From: Streptosporangiaceae bacterium
GTDB lineage: Bacteria > Actinomycetota > Actinomycetes > Streptosporangiales > Streptosporangiaceae
DNA length: 33,404 nucleotides
Direction: 5' to 3'
NCBI GenBank assembly: GCA_019239975.1
Contig: JAFAZE010000030.1
Coordinates: 1 to 33,404 of the forward strand
Shown here in pieces: positions 14,321 to 25,110 of the stretch. The notes under the pieces are model-generated. The model ran no database searches and was not told the DNA's origin. It saw nothing but the letters and a program-made list of their open reading frames with translations. The translations under genes were made by a program, and so were the position numbers. Position 1 is the stretch's first letter. Each line of letters begins with the position of its first letter.

Positions 14321-15757
14321 GTGCGCCGCACCCGGGTGGCGACCCTGGCCACGCTGGCCACGCTGAACGTGTTCGCGCTCGCGGCCAGCGTGGCGGTCGC
14401 GCGCATGCTGCCGTCACGGCTGGCCGCGCTGCGGGTGCCCGTCGTCGCCTACCGTGCGCCCGTCGGCCCGGGAACCGTCCTGCCGCCGGCCGGCGGCACC
14501 CGGGATACGGCGGGCGCGCTGCCCACCGCGGCCGGGCTGGGCTCCGCCCTCGGCCGCGCGCTGACCAGGGCCGTCGGGCCGCGGCCCGGCGTCGTGGTCG
14601 CGGACGCGAGGACCGGGCGCCTGCTGTACTCCCGCGATGGCGGCTCGCCGGTCACGCCCGCGTCCACCACCAAGGTGGCGACCGCCGTCGCCGCGCTCGC
14701 GGCCCTCGGCCCCGAGGCCCGGTTCAGCACCCGGGTGGCCGAGAGCCCCGGCGGCATCGTGCTGGTGGGGGGCGGCGACCCGACCCTCGCCGTGAACCGC
14801 TTCCCGTCCGCCGACTACCCGCAGCCCGCGACGCTCGCCGCGCTCGCCCGCGCGACGGCACGGGCGCTGAAGGCGTCGGGCCGCAGGTCGGTGGCGCTCG
14901 GCTACGACACCTCGCTGTACACCGGCCCGGCCATGGCCCCGGGCTGGTCATACTCTGACATCCGGAGCGGCAACGTCACCCCCATCGTCTCCCTGGAGGT
15001 CGACCAGGGCCGGCTGACCACGGCCGGCGCCCCCGAGGACTGGGACAACGCCGGCAACTTCACCCCGCGCACGACCGACCCGGCCGGCATGGCGGCCGAC
15101 GCCTTCGCGGCCCTGCTGCGGGACGACGGCATCAGGGTCACCGGCACGCGGGCGAACGCCGCCGCGCCCGCCGGGGCCGTGACGCTGGCCAGCGTGAGCT
15201 CGCCGCCGCTGGCGGCCATGGTGCAGCAGATGCTCCAGGAGAGCAACAACGTGATCGCGGAGAACCTGGCCCGGCATCTCGCGCTCGCGGTGGATCAGCC
15301 GGCCTCGTTCAGCGGCGCGGCGGCGGCGGTCACCACCGAGTTGCGCCGGCTCGGCGTGACCACCGAGGTGAGGCTGGTGGACGCCAGCGGCCTGTCGCCG
15401 GACGACGGGATCACGCCGGCGGCGCTGGTCCGGATCCTCGAGTTCGCGGCCGGCCCGCGCGGAACGCGTGAGCGCGCCGCGGTCACCGGCCTGCCGGTGG
15501 CCGGCTTCAGCGGGACCCTGTCGGCGGGCCAGAGCGTGTTCGGCGGGATCGGCGGGTCCGCCCTCGGCGTGGTGCGGGCCAAAACGGGAAACCTGATCAC
15601 GGTCGCGACGCTGGCCGGCCTGGTGCAGGACCGCAACGGCGCGCTGCTGGCCTTCGCGATCATGGCGGATCAGATTCCGGGGGCCGTGATGCTCAAGCCG
15701 GCCGCCCACGACATCGACTCCGCCGCCGCGGCGCTCGCCGCCTGCGGATGCCAGTGA
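14321..15757 (+). CDS. dacB: D-Ala-D-Ala carboxypeptidase/endopeptidase (S13, PBP4 type)
   Basis: This 478-residue serine peptidase starts at a GTG at 14321 behind GGGGAG. A signal-anchor (about 5-30, TLATLATLNVFALAASVAVA) sends it to the cell surface. Catalytic motifs are STTK (S115, K118), SNN (308-310) and KTG (421-423). The long insert between the first two motifs is typical of S13. It trims or cleaves peptidoglycan stem peptides. The order ppa-dac-metalloprotease-tilS-hpt matches Rv3628-Rv3624c of M. tuberculosis. The gap to the next gene is 113 bases with a GGCCGGCCGGCC palindrome near 15820. Confidence 0.93.
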   Translation: MRRTRVATLATLATLNVFALAASVAVARMLPSRLAALRVPVVAYRAPVGPGTVLPPAGGTRDTAGALPTAAGLGSALGRALTRAVGPRPGVVVADARTGRLLYSRDGGSPVTPASTTKVATAVAALAALGPEARFSTRVAESPGGIVLVGGGDPTLAVNRFPSADYPQPATLAALARATARALKASGRRSVALGYDTSLYTGPAMAPGWSYSDIRSGNVTPIVSLEVDQGRLTTAGAPEDWDNAGNFTPRTTDPAGMAADAFAALLRDDGIRVTGTRANAAAPAGAVTLASVSSPPLAAMVQQMLQESNNVIAENLARHLALAVDQPASFSGAAAAVTTELRRLGVTTEVRLVDASGLSPDDGITPAALVRILEFAAGPRGTRERAAVTGLPVAGFSGTLSAGQSVFGGIGGSALGVVRAKTGNLITVATLAGLVQDRNGALLAFAIMADQIPGAVMLKPAAHDIDSAAAALAACGCQ

Positions 15758-15870
15758 CGGCGTGGTCCATGTGGCCGTAGTGAGCCCAGTGATCTCCGTG
15801 AGGTTTGATTAATACGGCCGGCCGGCCGGGGAATGGGGGGTCCGGTCGCGGCAGGACGTACGGTGGAGGG

Positions 15871-16938
15871 GTGAGCAGCGCACAGATGATCGACTGGGAC
15901 CTGGCCATCTCCACGGGCGTCCGGTGGGCGCGGCCGGGACCGCAGGTGAGCATTGCCGACGCCCGCCAGACGGTCGCCGAGCTCCGTGACCTTGCCACGG
16001 CGGTCCAGGGACCGGTCCAGGAGGTCACCGGGCTGGTGAGCGACGGGCCGCCGGGCATGGTGGCGGTCGTGGACCGGCCGGGCTGGATCCGTGCCAACGT
16101 CGGCGGGTTCCGCGTCGTGCTCGAGCCGCTGGCCGAGCGGCTTCAGGAACGCAGCGACAACATGCCGCAGATGGTCGCCGCCGTGGGGTCGCGGGTCACC
16201 GGGGTACAGGCAGGGCTCATCCTGGCCTACCTGTCCGGCCGGGTGCTCGGCCAGTACGAGCTCTTCCTGCCGCCGGGCGACGGGGCGGGCAGCAACGTGG
16301 GGCGGCTGACGCTGGTCGCGCCGAACATCGTTCTCGTCGAGCGCGAGCTGGACGTCAACTCCCATGACTTCCGCCGGTGGGTGTGCCTGCACGAGGAGAC
16401 GCACCGGGTGCAGTTCACCGCCGTACCGTGGATGCGCGGCTACGTACAGGGCCTGATGACGGAGTTCCTGCTGGCGTCCGACCTGGACCCCGGCGCGATA
16501 CTCGGCCGGCTGCGGGCCGCCGCCGGAGCGGTGGCCGGCGCGGTGCGCGGCGGCGACGGGGAGAGCCTCGTCGAGGCGATGCAGACCCCCGAGCAACGGG
16601 AGATCCTGGACAAGCTCACCGCCGTGATGACGCTCGTCGAAGGACACGGCGACTACGTCATGGACGCGGTGGGCCCGCAGGTGGTGCCGTCGGTCGAGAA
16701 GATCAGAGAGCGGTTCAACGCCAGGCGCGGTTCGGCGGGCCGGGCCGAGCAGATCCTGCGGCGCATCCTCGGCATCGATCTGAAGATGAAACAGTACGCG
16801 GAGGGCGCCAAGTTCGTCCGCACGATCGTGGACGAGGCCGGGATGACGGTGTTCAACAAGGTATGGACGTCGCCGGAGACGCTGCCCACGAGGCCCGAGC
16901 TGGCCCGGCCGGCGGACTGGCTGGCCAGGGTCGGCTAA
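15871..16938 (+). CDS. Zinc-dependent metalloprotease, DUF2342
   Basis: This 355-residue protein starts at a GTG at 15871 behind GGAGG. It carries HEETH (H174, E175, H178) within VCLHEETHRVQF, the zincin motif, plus the conserved AQMIDWDLAISTG opening and YVMDAVGPQVVPSVE. It belongs to the actinobacterial family once annotated as F420-associated (DUF2342). Members sit almost always next to tilS and hpt; the substrate is not known. The stop is followed at once by the tilS start, so the two form an operon. Confidence 0.9.
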   Translation: MSSAQMIDWDLAISTGVRWARPGPQVSIADARQTVAELRDLATAVQGPVQEVTGLVSDGPPGMVAVVDRPGWIRANVGGFRVVLEPLAERLQERSDNMPQMVAAVGSRVTGVQAGLILAYLSGRVLGQYELFLPPGDGAGSNVGRLTLVAPNIVLVERELDVNSHDFRRWVCLHEETHRVQFTAVPWMRGYVQGLMTEFLLASDLDPGAILGRLRAAAGAVAGAVRGGDGESLVEAMQTPEQREILDKLTAVMTLVEGHGDYVMDAVGPQVVPSVEKIRERFNARRGSAGRAEQILRRILGIDLKMKQYAEGAKFVRTIVDEAGMTVFNKVWTSPETLPTRPELARPADWLARVG

Positions 16939-18081
16939 GTGGGCCCAACCCCGGCTGTCGCGGCGGTCCGCCGGGCGGTGCGCGGCTGCGTCGGCGACCT
17001 CGGCGCCGGCGCGCTGGTGCTTACCGCCTGCTCCGGAGGCGCGGACTCGCTGGCGCTGGCCGCGGCGGTCGCGTTCGTCGCGCCGCGCCGCGGGCTGCGG
17101 GCGGGAGGCGTCACCGTCGATCACGGCCTGCAGCCGGGGTCCGCCGAGCGTGCGGCCGCGGTGGCGGCCGAGCTCACGCGGCTGGGCATGGATCCGGTGC
17201 TCAGCGTTCCGGTAGCGGTGGGATCCGCCGGCGGCCCGGAGGCGGCGGCCCGTGCCGCCAGGTACCGGGCGCTGGCCACCGTGGCCGCGGATACCCGCGC
17301 GGCGGCGGTGCTGCTCGGCCACACGCTGGATGATCAGGCCGAGACGGTGCTGCTCGGGCTGGCCCGCGGCTCCGGGCCGCGCTCGCTGGCCGGGATGCCG
17401 GCCAGCCGGGGCGTGTTCCGGCGCCCTCTGCTCGGCCTGCGGCGGCCGGTGACCCGCGCCGCCTGTGCCGATCAGGGTCTGCGGCCATGGGAGGATCCGC
17501 ACAACCGCGACCGCCGCTTCGCCCGCGCGCGGGTCAGGCACGAGGCGCTGCCCGCGCTCGAGGCGGCGCTCGGCCCCGGCGTCGCCGAGGCGCTGGCCCG
17601 CACCGCCGCCCAGCTTCACGCCGACGCCGAGTTCCTGGAGAGCATCTCCGCCGGCTGCCGGGCCGGTTCCGGCCCGCTGGCCGTGGCGTCCCTGTCCGGG
17701 CTGCCCGCGGCCATCAGGACCCGCGTGCTGCGTGACGCCGCCATCGCGGCAGGATGCCCGCCCGGTGCGCTCACCGCGCGGCACGTCGGGTGGCTCGAGG
17801 AGCTGATCACCGGATACCGCGGCCAGCGGTGGATCGACCTGCCCGGAGGGGTCCGGGCGGCGCGCCGGGGAGGCGAGGTGTGCTTCGCCGCCGCGCAGAG
17901 CGAGCATCGTCCGCCAGCGGCCTGCGCGCATTCGGCGGCGGGCGATGCGAGCCTTGACGATGCGAGCCCTATGGAAGCGCCGGTTCGTGACGAGAGGGGT
18001 GCGGATGGACGCGGAGGACATGGGATCGGCGCTCAAAGAGGTGCTGATCACCGAGGAACAGCTGCGGGCGCGGACAGGTGA
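16939..18081 (+). CDS. tilS: tRNA(Ile)-lysidine synthase
   Basis: TilS converts C34 of the CAU-anticodon tRNA-Ile to lysidine using lysine and ATP. The PP-loop SGGADS (32-37) is present, with [35 protein letters not shown] and the conserved [15 protein letters not shown]. After residue about 320 the family similarity ends at VCFAAAQ. The frame then continues some 60 residues of low-complexity sequence and overlaps the hpt coding region by 77 bases in another frame. The GTG start follows the metalloprotease stop directly. The enzyme is surely TilS; the tail is odd. Confidence 0.92.
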   Translation: MGPTPAVAAVRRAVRGCVGDLGAGALVLTACSGGADSLALAAAVAFVAPRRGLRAGGVTVDHGLQPGSAERAAAVAAELTRLGMDPVLSVPVAVGSAGGPEAAARAARYRALATVAADTRAAAVLLGHTLDDQAETVLLGLARGSGPRSLAGMPASRGVFRRPLLGLRRPVTRAACADQGLRPWEDPHNRDRRFARARVRHEALPALEAALGPGVAEALARTAAQLHADAEFLESISAGCRAGSGPLAVASLSGLPAAIRTRVLRDAAIAAGCPPGALTARHVGWLEELITGYRGQRWIDLPGGVRAARRGGEVCFAAAQSEHRPPAACAHSAAGDASLDDASPMEAPVRDERGADGRGGHGIGAQRGADHRGTAAGADR

Positions 18082-18562
18082 GCTGGCGGCGCAGATAGAC
18101 CGCGATTACGCCGGTCGCGAACTGCTCCTCGTCGGGGTGCTCAAGGGCGCGGTCATGGTCATGGCCGACCTCGCCAGGGCCATGCACCTGCCGGCCGAGA
18201 TGGACTGGATGGCGGTCTCGTCGTACGGGTCGGGCACGAAGTCCTCGGGCGTGGTCCGAATCCTCAAGGACCTCGACGCCGACATCACCGGAAGGCACGT
18301 GCTGATAGTCGAGGACATCGTGGACTCGGGCCTCACGCTGTCCTGGCTGGTGGGCAACCTCCGGTCACGGAACCCCGCGTCCGTCGCCGTCTGCGCGATG
18401 TTGCGCAAGCCCTCGTCGGCGCTGCTGGACGTGGAGGTCGCGTACACCGGGTTCGACATCGGTGACGAGTTCGTGGTCGGCTACGGCCTGGACTACGCGC
18501 AGCGCTACCGCAACCTCCCCTTCATCGGCACCCTCGCCCCCAGCGTCTACGAGGGGCGCTGA
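18005..18562 (+). CDS. hpt: Hypoxanthine phosphoribosyltransferase
   Basis: This 185-residue purine-salvage enzyme joins hypoxanthine or guanine to PRPP. The PRPP loop [10 protein letters not shown] (102-111) and the early [17 protein letters not shown] are clear, as is the C-terminal [21 protein letters not shown] chose the ATG at 18005 because GAGAGG lies seven bases before it; a GTG at 17999 is also possible. The start lies inside the long tail of tilS, and translation is likely coupled. ftsH follows after about 300 bases. Confidence 0.93.
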   Translation: MDAEDMGSALKEVLITEEQLRARTGELAAQIDRDYAGRELLLVGVLKGAVMVMADLARAMHLPAEMDWMAVSSYGSGTKSSGVVRILKDLDADITGRHVLIVEDIVDSGLTLSWLVGNLRSRNPASVAVCAMLRKPSSALLDVEVAYTGFDIGDEFVVGYGLDYAQRYRNLPFIGTLAPSVYEGR

Positions 18563-18568
18563 GTTCCT

Positions 18569-18590
18569 GGGGGCTTCGCCCCGGGGGCAG
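18569..18590 (+). terminator. G/C hairpin after hpt
   Basis: GGGGC-TTC-GCCCC followed by a further G run lies directly behind the hpt stop. It may be a terminator. Confidence 0.4.
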
Positions 18591-18866
18591 CACGGCGGGG
18601 AACAGTTTCCGCGACGGGAAGCGTTGACTGGTGCAAGGAGACATGCGGACAGCGCGGTGCCGGGCCCGCCGGAGCGGCGGGGCCGGTGCTGGCGCTAGCG
18701 CTGCGGTAAGCCGGGCGACCGGTGTACCGTCAGATATTCCCCGCGCGCGGCCGGTAAGGAGAAAACCGGACGTAAGGGGTGAGCAGGCATGGCCGTCCCG
18801 CCGGTGGTCGGCGGGTCGTGAGGCTGGTCAGGAGGGAACGGTCCCGAGCCGACGGGGTCGCTCGCA
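18591..18866 (+). other. Gap before ftsH with a possible leader peptide
   Basis: About 280 bases without a recognised gene. A 10-codon frame (18789-18821, MAVPPVVGGS) follows an AAGGGG at 18774-18779 and contains an inverted repeat CCGCC...GGCGG. It could be a leader. I see no convincing promoter. Confidence 0.25.
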
Positions 18867-20921
<2,055 letters not shown>

Positions 20922-20923
20922 GC

Positions 20924-21553
20924 GTGACGGTGACTGACGGTGCGGGGCCGGATCTTCCCGGGAACGGGCCCGAAGTCCCCGACCTGCCACGGATAGAGCG
21001 CGCGATCAGGGAGATCCTGCTCGCCATCGGTGAGGACCCGGACCGGGACGGGCTGGCCGACACGCCCGCGCGGGTCGCGAGGATGTACGCCGAGCAGTTC
21101 GCCGGGCTGCGCCAGCAGCCCGAGGACGTGCTCACCACGGTTTTCGACGCCGAGCACGACGAAATTGTCCTGGTGCGCGACATCGAAATGTACAGCATGT
21201 GCGAGCATCACCTGATCCCCTTCATCGGCAAGGCGCACATCGGGTACATTCCAAACGAAAAGGGCGAGATCACAGGACTGTCCAAGCTCGCCAGGGTGGT
21301 GGACGTCTACGCCAGGCGGCCGCAGGTGCAAGAGCGCATGACCTGCCAGATCGCCGACGCGCTGACGCGGATCCTGGAGCCCCGCGGCGTCATCGTGGTG
21401 ATCGAGGCGGAGCATCTGTGCATGTCGATGCGCGGGGTGCGCAAGCCGGGCGCGAAGACCGTGACGTCCGCCGTCCGCGGCGTCATCCGCGACGACACGC
21501 GCACCCGGGCGGAAGCCATGAGCCTGATGTTCGGGCACTCCGGGCTCCACTGA
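20924..21553 (+). CDS. folE: GTP cyclohydrolase I
   Basis: This 209-residue enzyme makes 7,8-dihydroneopterin triphosphate, the first step of folate synthesis. Zinc ligands C93 and H96 lie in [22 protein letters not shown], and C166 in [12 protein letters not shown]. Other marks are [16 protein letters not shown] and the C-terminal RAEAMSLMF. Length and motifs are those of a homodecameric bacterial enzyme. It is two bases behind ftsH and opens the folate set; the next gene is separated by 199 bases, so a second promoter is likely there. Confidence 0.96.
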   Translation: MTVTDGAGPDLPGNGPEVPDLPRIERAIREILLAIGEDPDRDGLADTPARVARMYAEQFAGLRQQPEDVLTTVFDAEHDEIVLVRDIEMYSMCEHHLIPFIGKAHIGYIPNEKGEITGLSKLARVVDVYARRPQVQERMTCQIADALTRILEPRGVIVVIEAEHLCMSMRGVRKPGAKTVTSAVRGVIRDDTRTRAEAMSLMFGHSGLH

Positions 21554-21555
21554 AC

Positions 21556-21571
21556 CCGGGACCCCTCCCGG
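21556..21571 (+). terminator. Small hairpin after folE
   Basis: CCGGGA-CCCC-TCCCGG is a perfect 6-bp stem two bases past the folE stop. A weak terminator or a 3'-end processing hairpin is possible. Confidence 0.4.
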
Positions 21572-21634
21572 TACGTGTCCCAGGATGGACGCGGGGTTTT
21601 CTGCGGCCTGCCAGGGTAGCTCATCCGGTATGGC

Positions 21635-21657
21635 GGATTTCAGATCGAATCTAATCC
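21635..21657. promoter_or_regulatory. Imperfect palindrome upstream of the membrane aminoacyl-lipid synthase
   Basis: GGATT-TC-AGAT-CGA-ATCT-AATCC forms a nested inverted repeat with one two-base bulge in an AT-rich patch (21640-21720), about 100 bases before the start. This is a candidate operator. The overlapping ATCCG...CGGAT adds a second arm. Confidence 0.4.
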
Positions 21658-21752
21658 GGGGCAACCAAATGGGGCCCTTCCTGTGTCTAACTTAATGGCT
21701 GTTTCATCTTCGCCGCTCGTTAGGCCGGCCGCTGGCAGTTGGAGGTACGGTG

Positions 21753-23681
21753 ATGAGTGGACGTGTGGCGAGTACGCTGCTACTCCGTGATCCGGGGCCT
21801 GATAAGAGATTCGAGATGAGCGAAAGCAAGTCAGCCGATCACGCCCGCCGCGGTGCGGTGGCGAGCGCGACACCCGCCGTCGGCCCAGCGAACGATCCCG
21901 CCGGGCAGGCGCCCGGCCGCAGGAGCCGGCGGAACTGGGTTCCCAGCGTCGCGGCGCTGGTCTGTGTGCTCATCGGACTGTCCAACATCGTCGCCATCTT
22001 CCAGCCGCAGTGGCACGCGAAGATGCACAACATCAACGTGTTCGTGCCCGGCACGCTGACCAACGCCGCGCGGAGCGCGGAGGTGATCATCGGGCTGATG
22101 CTGCTGATGCTGTCGCACGGGCTGCGGCGCCGGAAGCGGCGGGCCTGGCAGGCCGTGGTGGCCCTGCTCGCCTTCAACATCGTCACTCACCTGCTGCACC
22201 GGCACCCTGAGCACAGCTACTCGGCGATGGTGGCCGTCGGCCTGCTTGCCGCGCTGCTGTACTTCCACGACGACTTCTACGCGGTCGGTGACCCGCGGAC
22301 GAGGTGGAACGCGCTGTGGGTGTTCGGCGGGCTGGTCGCCGCGGACCTGGCGATCGGGCTGACCTACCTCGCCACGGGCGGCCTGGCGGGCGACTATTCA
22401 CCGTTCGAACGGGTCGCGGACGTCGTCGTCGAAAGCGTCGGGGTCTCCGGGCCCGTGCTGTTCACCTCCGACGTCCGTGCGGATACCTACCACCTGATGA
22501 CCAGCGCGCTCGGCCTCTTCACGCTGATCGTCACCGTGTACCTCTTCCTTCGGCCGGCGCAGCCGAGGGCCCGGCTGGGCCAGGCCGACGCGGCCAGGAT
22601 CAGGGAGCTGCTTGCAAAGTACGGCGACCGGGATTCGCTCGGTTATTTCGCGCTGCGCAACGACAAGAGGGTCATCTGGTCGCCGACCGGGAAGGCGTGC
22701 GTCTGCTACCGCGTGGTCTCCGGCGTGATGCTCGCGGCCGGCGATCCGATCGGCGACCCGGAGGCGTGGCCCGGCGTCATCGGGGAGTTCCTGAACGAGG
22801 CGGCGCGCCACGCGTGGCGGCCCGCGGTCATGGGCTGCAGCGAGCTCGGCGCGGAGGTCTGGTGCCGGGAGGGGGGCCTCACCGCGCTGGAACTCGGGGA
22901 CGAGGCCATCGTCAACGTCGCCGACTTCAGCCTGTCCGGCCGGGCGATGCGGAACGTGCGGCAGATGGTGGCGCGGGTGGCGCGGCACGGGTACGTCGCG
23001 CAGGTCCGGCGGGTGGGCGACATCCCGCGCGCCGAGCTGGCTGAGGTCGTCACGGTCGCGGATACGTGGCGGGGAAGCCATACCGAGCGCGGCTTCTCCA
23101 TGGCGCTCGGCAGGCTGGGCGTGCCCGGCGACGAGGACTGCGTGCTCGTGACGGCCACGGAGAACGACGTGCTGCGCGCCGTGCTGCACTTCGTGCCCTG
23201 GGGCAGCGACGGCCTGTCGCTTGACCTGATGCGCCGCGACAGGTCCGCTCAGCCGGGGCTCAACGACTTCCTCATAGTCGAGGCCATCAAGGCAGCCTCC
23301 TCGCTCGGCATCAAGCGCATCTCGCTGAACTTCGCCATGTTCCGGGCGGCGCTGGAGCGCGGCGAGCGCATCGGGGCAGGCCCGGTGCTGCGGGCCTGGC
23401 GATCGCTGCTGCTGTTCATGTCCAAGTGGTTCCAGATCGAGTCGCTGTACAAGTTCAACGCGAAGTTCTCACCCACCTGGGAGCCCCGGTTCGTCGTCTT
23501 CCCCAGCAGCAAGGACGCGCCGCGCATCGCGCTTGCCGCGCTGGAGGCCGAAGCCTTCCTCGTCTGGCCGCGCCTGGAGATCAGCCGGTACGCGCGGCGC
23601 TTCGCGCGCAAGCTCGGGCTGGGCAGGCTGCGCCGCCGCATGCTGCGCCGGGAACCACCCCGATACGCCTCGCAGGGCTGA
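21753..23681 (+). CDS. MprF/LysX-like lysyl-phosphatidylglycerol synthase, no tRNA synthetase domain
   Basis: This 642-residue membrane protein starts at an ATG at 21753 with GGAGG (21741-21745) seven bases ahead; an inner ATG (21816) is an alternative. After a basic, disordered N-terminus come about six membrane helices (63-83, 108-121, 131-148, 156-171, 186-207, about 250-272). A soluble DUF2156 catalytic domain follows with YFALRNDKRVIWSP, GVMLAAGDPIGDP, ADTWRGSHTERGFSMALGRLG and ISLNFAMFRAAL. The family moves an amino acid, usually lysine, from aminoacyl-tRNA to phosphatidylglycerol and lowers the surface charge. In M. tuberculosis LysX the same part is fused to a LysRS; here the fusion is absent and lysS lies downstream. 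Confidence 0.88.
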   Translation: MSGRVASTLLLRDPGPDKRFEMSESKSADHARRGAVASATPAVGPANDPAGQAPGRRSRRNWVPSVAALVCVLIGLSNIVAIFQPQWHAKMHNINVFVPGTLTNAARSAEVIIGLMLLMLSHGLRRRKRRAWQAVVALLAFNIVTHLLHRHPEHSYSAMVAVGLLAALLYFHDDFYAVGDPRTRWNALWVFGGLVAADLAIGLTYLATGGLAGDYSPFERVADVVVESVGVSGPVLFTSDVRADTYHLMTSALGLFTLIVTVYLFLRPAQPRARLGQADAARIRELLAKYGDRDSLGYFALRNDKRVIWSPTGKACVCYRVVSGVMLAAGDPIGDPEAWPGVIGEFLNEAARHAWRPAVMGCSELGAEVWCREGGLTALELGDEAIVNVADFSLSGRAMRNVRQMVARVARHGYVAQVRRVGDIPRAELAEVVTVADTWRGSHTERGFSMALGRLGVPGDEDCVLVTATENDVLRAVLHFVPWGSDGLSLDLMRRDRSAQPGLNDFLIVEAIKAASSLGIKRISLNFAMFRAALERGERIGAGPVLRAWRSLLLFMSKWFQIESLYKFNAKFSPTWEPRFVVFPSSKDAPRIALAALEAEAFLVWPRLEISRYARRFARKLGLGRLRRRMLRREPPRYASQG

Positions 23682-23686
23682 GCCGG

Positions 23687-24556
23687 GTGCCTCCCGTTGC
23701 ACTGCCTGGCCTGCCGGCCGCCGATCGGTGCCTGGTCATGGGCGTGGTCAACGTCACGCCCGACTCGTTCTCCGACGGCGGCGAATGGTACGGGGCGGAG
23801 GCGGCGATCCAGCACGGCCTCGAGCTCGTGGCCCAGGGCGCGGACATCATCGACGTCGGCGGCGAGTCCACGAGGCCGGGCGCACAGCGGATAACCGCGG
23901 ACGAGGAGCTGCGCCGGGTGGGGCCGGTCATCACCGGGCTGGTCCGGGCCGGCGTGCCGGTCAGCATCGACACGATGCGGGCGCGGGTCGCCGAATTCGC
24001 CCTCGAGGCAGGCGTTCACCTGGTGAACGACGTGAGCGGCGGCCTCGCCGATCCGTACATGCCCAGGCTGGTCGCCAAGGCCTCGGTGCCCTACGTGGTC
24101 ATGCACTGGCGGGGGCACAGCCACAGCATGGACACCCGCGCGGTCTACGCGGACGTGGCCAGGGAGGTGCACGACGAGCTGGCCCTCCGGGTGGAGGCGG
24201 TGACCCGCGAGGGCGTCGATCCCTCGCTGATAGTGCTCGATCCCGGGCTCGGTTTCAGCAAGCTGGCCGGCCACAACTGGGAGCTGCTGACCCGGCTGGG
24301 GGAGGTGAGCCGGATCGGCGGCCGGGAGTTCCCGGCGCTGGTGGGAGCCTCCCGCAAGCGCTTTCTGGGCAGGCTGCTTGCCGCGCCGGACGGTACTCCC
24401 CGGCCGTTCACCGGCAGCGATGACGCGACGGTCGCCGTGACCGCCCTGGCTGCGGCCGCGGGCGCCTGGTGCGTGCGGGTACACAAGGTCCCGGCGAACG
24501 CCGACGCGGTCCGGGTGGCCGCCGCGTGGCGCCACGCCGCCGACGGCGTGACCTGA
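23687..24556 (+). CDS. folP: Dihydropteroate synthase
   Basis: This 289-residue enzyme joins p-aminobenzoate to dihydropterin pyrophosphate and is the sulfonamide target. Signatures are VMGVVNVTPDSFSDGG, DVGGESTRPGA, SIDTMRARVAEFALEAG, NDVSGGLADP, VMHWRGH and LDPGLGFSK, then GASRKRFLG. I start it at the GTG at 23687, five bases past the synthase stop. The TGA overlaps the folK ATG by one base (TGATG). There is no room for folB, which in relatives lies between these two genes. Confidence 0.96.
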   Translation: MPPVALPGLPAADRCLVMGVVNVTPDSFSDGGEWYGAEAAIQHGLELVAQGADIIDVGGESTRPGAQRITADEELRRVGPVITGLVRAGVPVSIDTMRARVAEFALEAGVHLVNDVSGGLADPYMPRLVAKASVPYVVMHWRGHSHSMDTRAVYADVAREVHDELALRVEAVTREGVDPSLIVLDPGLGFSKLAGHNWELLTRLGEVSRIGGREFPALVGASRKRFLGRLLAAPDGTPRPFTGSDDATVAVTALAAAAGAWCVRVHKVPANADAVRVAAAWRHAADGVT

Positions 24557-25110
24557 TGCCGCACGACGTCGTGCTCGCGCTGGGCAGTAATCTCGGAGAC
24601 AGGCTGGGTATCTTGCAGGGATGCGTGGATGCCATCGCCGGAATGCCCGAGGTGGAGGTCATGGCTGTCTCACCGGTTTACGAGACCGTCCCGGTCGGAG
24701 GCCCGGATCAGCCGGACTACCTGAACGCCGTCCTGCTGGCGCGGACCCGCCTCGCGGCCCGGCCGCTGCTCGGCCGGCTGCAAGCGGTGGAGCAGGCGTT
24801 CGGCCGGGTGAGAGACGTCCGTTTCGGGCCGCGCACCCTCGACATCGACGTCATCGCCTATGGCCGCGACGTCAGCGGCGATCCCGTCCTCACCCTGCCG
24901 CATCCGCGTGCGCACGAGCGCGCGTTCGTGCTCGCGCCCTGGCATGACGTGGACCCGGACGCCACCCTGCCCGGCGGCGGCCGCGTCGCGGACCTCCTCG
25001 CCGCGGCGGAGAGGCGCAGCGAAGGGGTGCGGAGGACCGATGCCGTGCTCACGCTCGCCGCCAAGGGGGGCCCGGGGGGATGGGTTCCCCCGGGAGGAGC
25101 GGAGCGCTGA
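24556..25110 (+). CDS. folK: 6-hydroxymethyl-7,8-dihydropterin pyrophosphokinase (HPPK)
   Basis: This 184-residue enzyme transfers pyrophosphate from ATP to the pterin. Motifs: LALGSNLGDRLGILQ, VSPVYETVPVGGPDQPDYLNAV and the catalytic FGPRTLDIDVIAYG with PHPRAHERAFVLAPW. The C-terminal 16 or so residues (AKGGPGGWVPPGG...) are low-complexity and coded by a G-run/C-run hairpin. It overlaps folP by one base upstream and DUF3180 by one base downstream. No dihydroneopterin aldolase domain is fused to it. Confidence 0.95.
   Translation: MPHDVVLALGSNLGDRLGILQGCVDAIAGMPEVEVMAVSPVYETVPVGGPDQPDYLNAVLLARTRLAARPLLGRLQAVEQAFGRVRDVRFGPRTLDIDVIAYGRDVSGDPVLTLPHPRAHERAFVLAPWHDVDPDATLPGGGRVADLLAAAERRSEGVRRTDAVLTLAAKGGPGGWVPPGGAER
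25071..25094 (+). other. Stable hairpin at the folK 3' end, before the DUF3180 start
   Basis: CCCGGGGGGA-TGGG-TTCCCCCGGG is a 10-bp stem with one G-T wobble. Its right arm leads directly into the GGGAGGAGCGG that serves as ribosome binding site for the gene at 25110. It could hide or expose that site. Codons here read GGPGGWVPPGG. Confidence 0.55.

Noticed and set aside
15670..18051. A 793-residue open frame on the minus strand
   Set aside because: It lies wholly opposite the metalloprotease and tilS genes, has low-complexity Arg/Gly/His-rich sequence and no domain. Long antisense frames are expected in high-GC DNA.
18624..18652. TTGACT as -35 of ftsH
   Set aside because: No TANNNT at the proper distance downstream.
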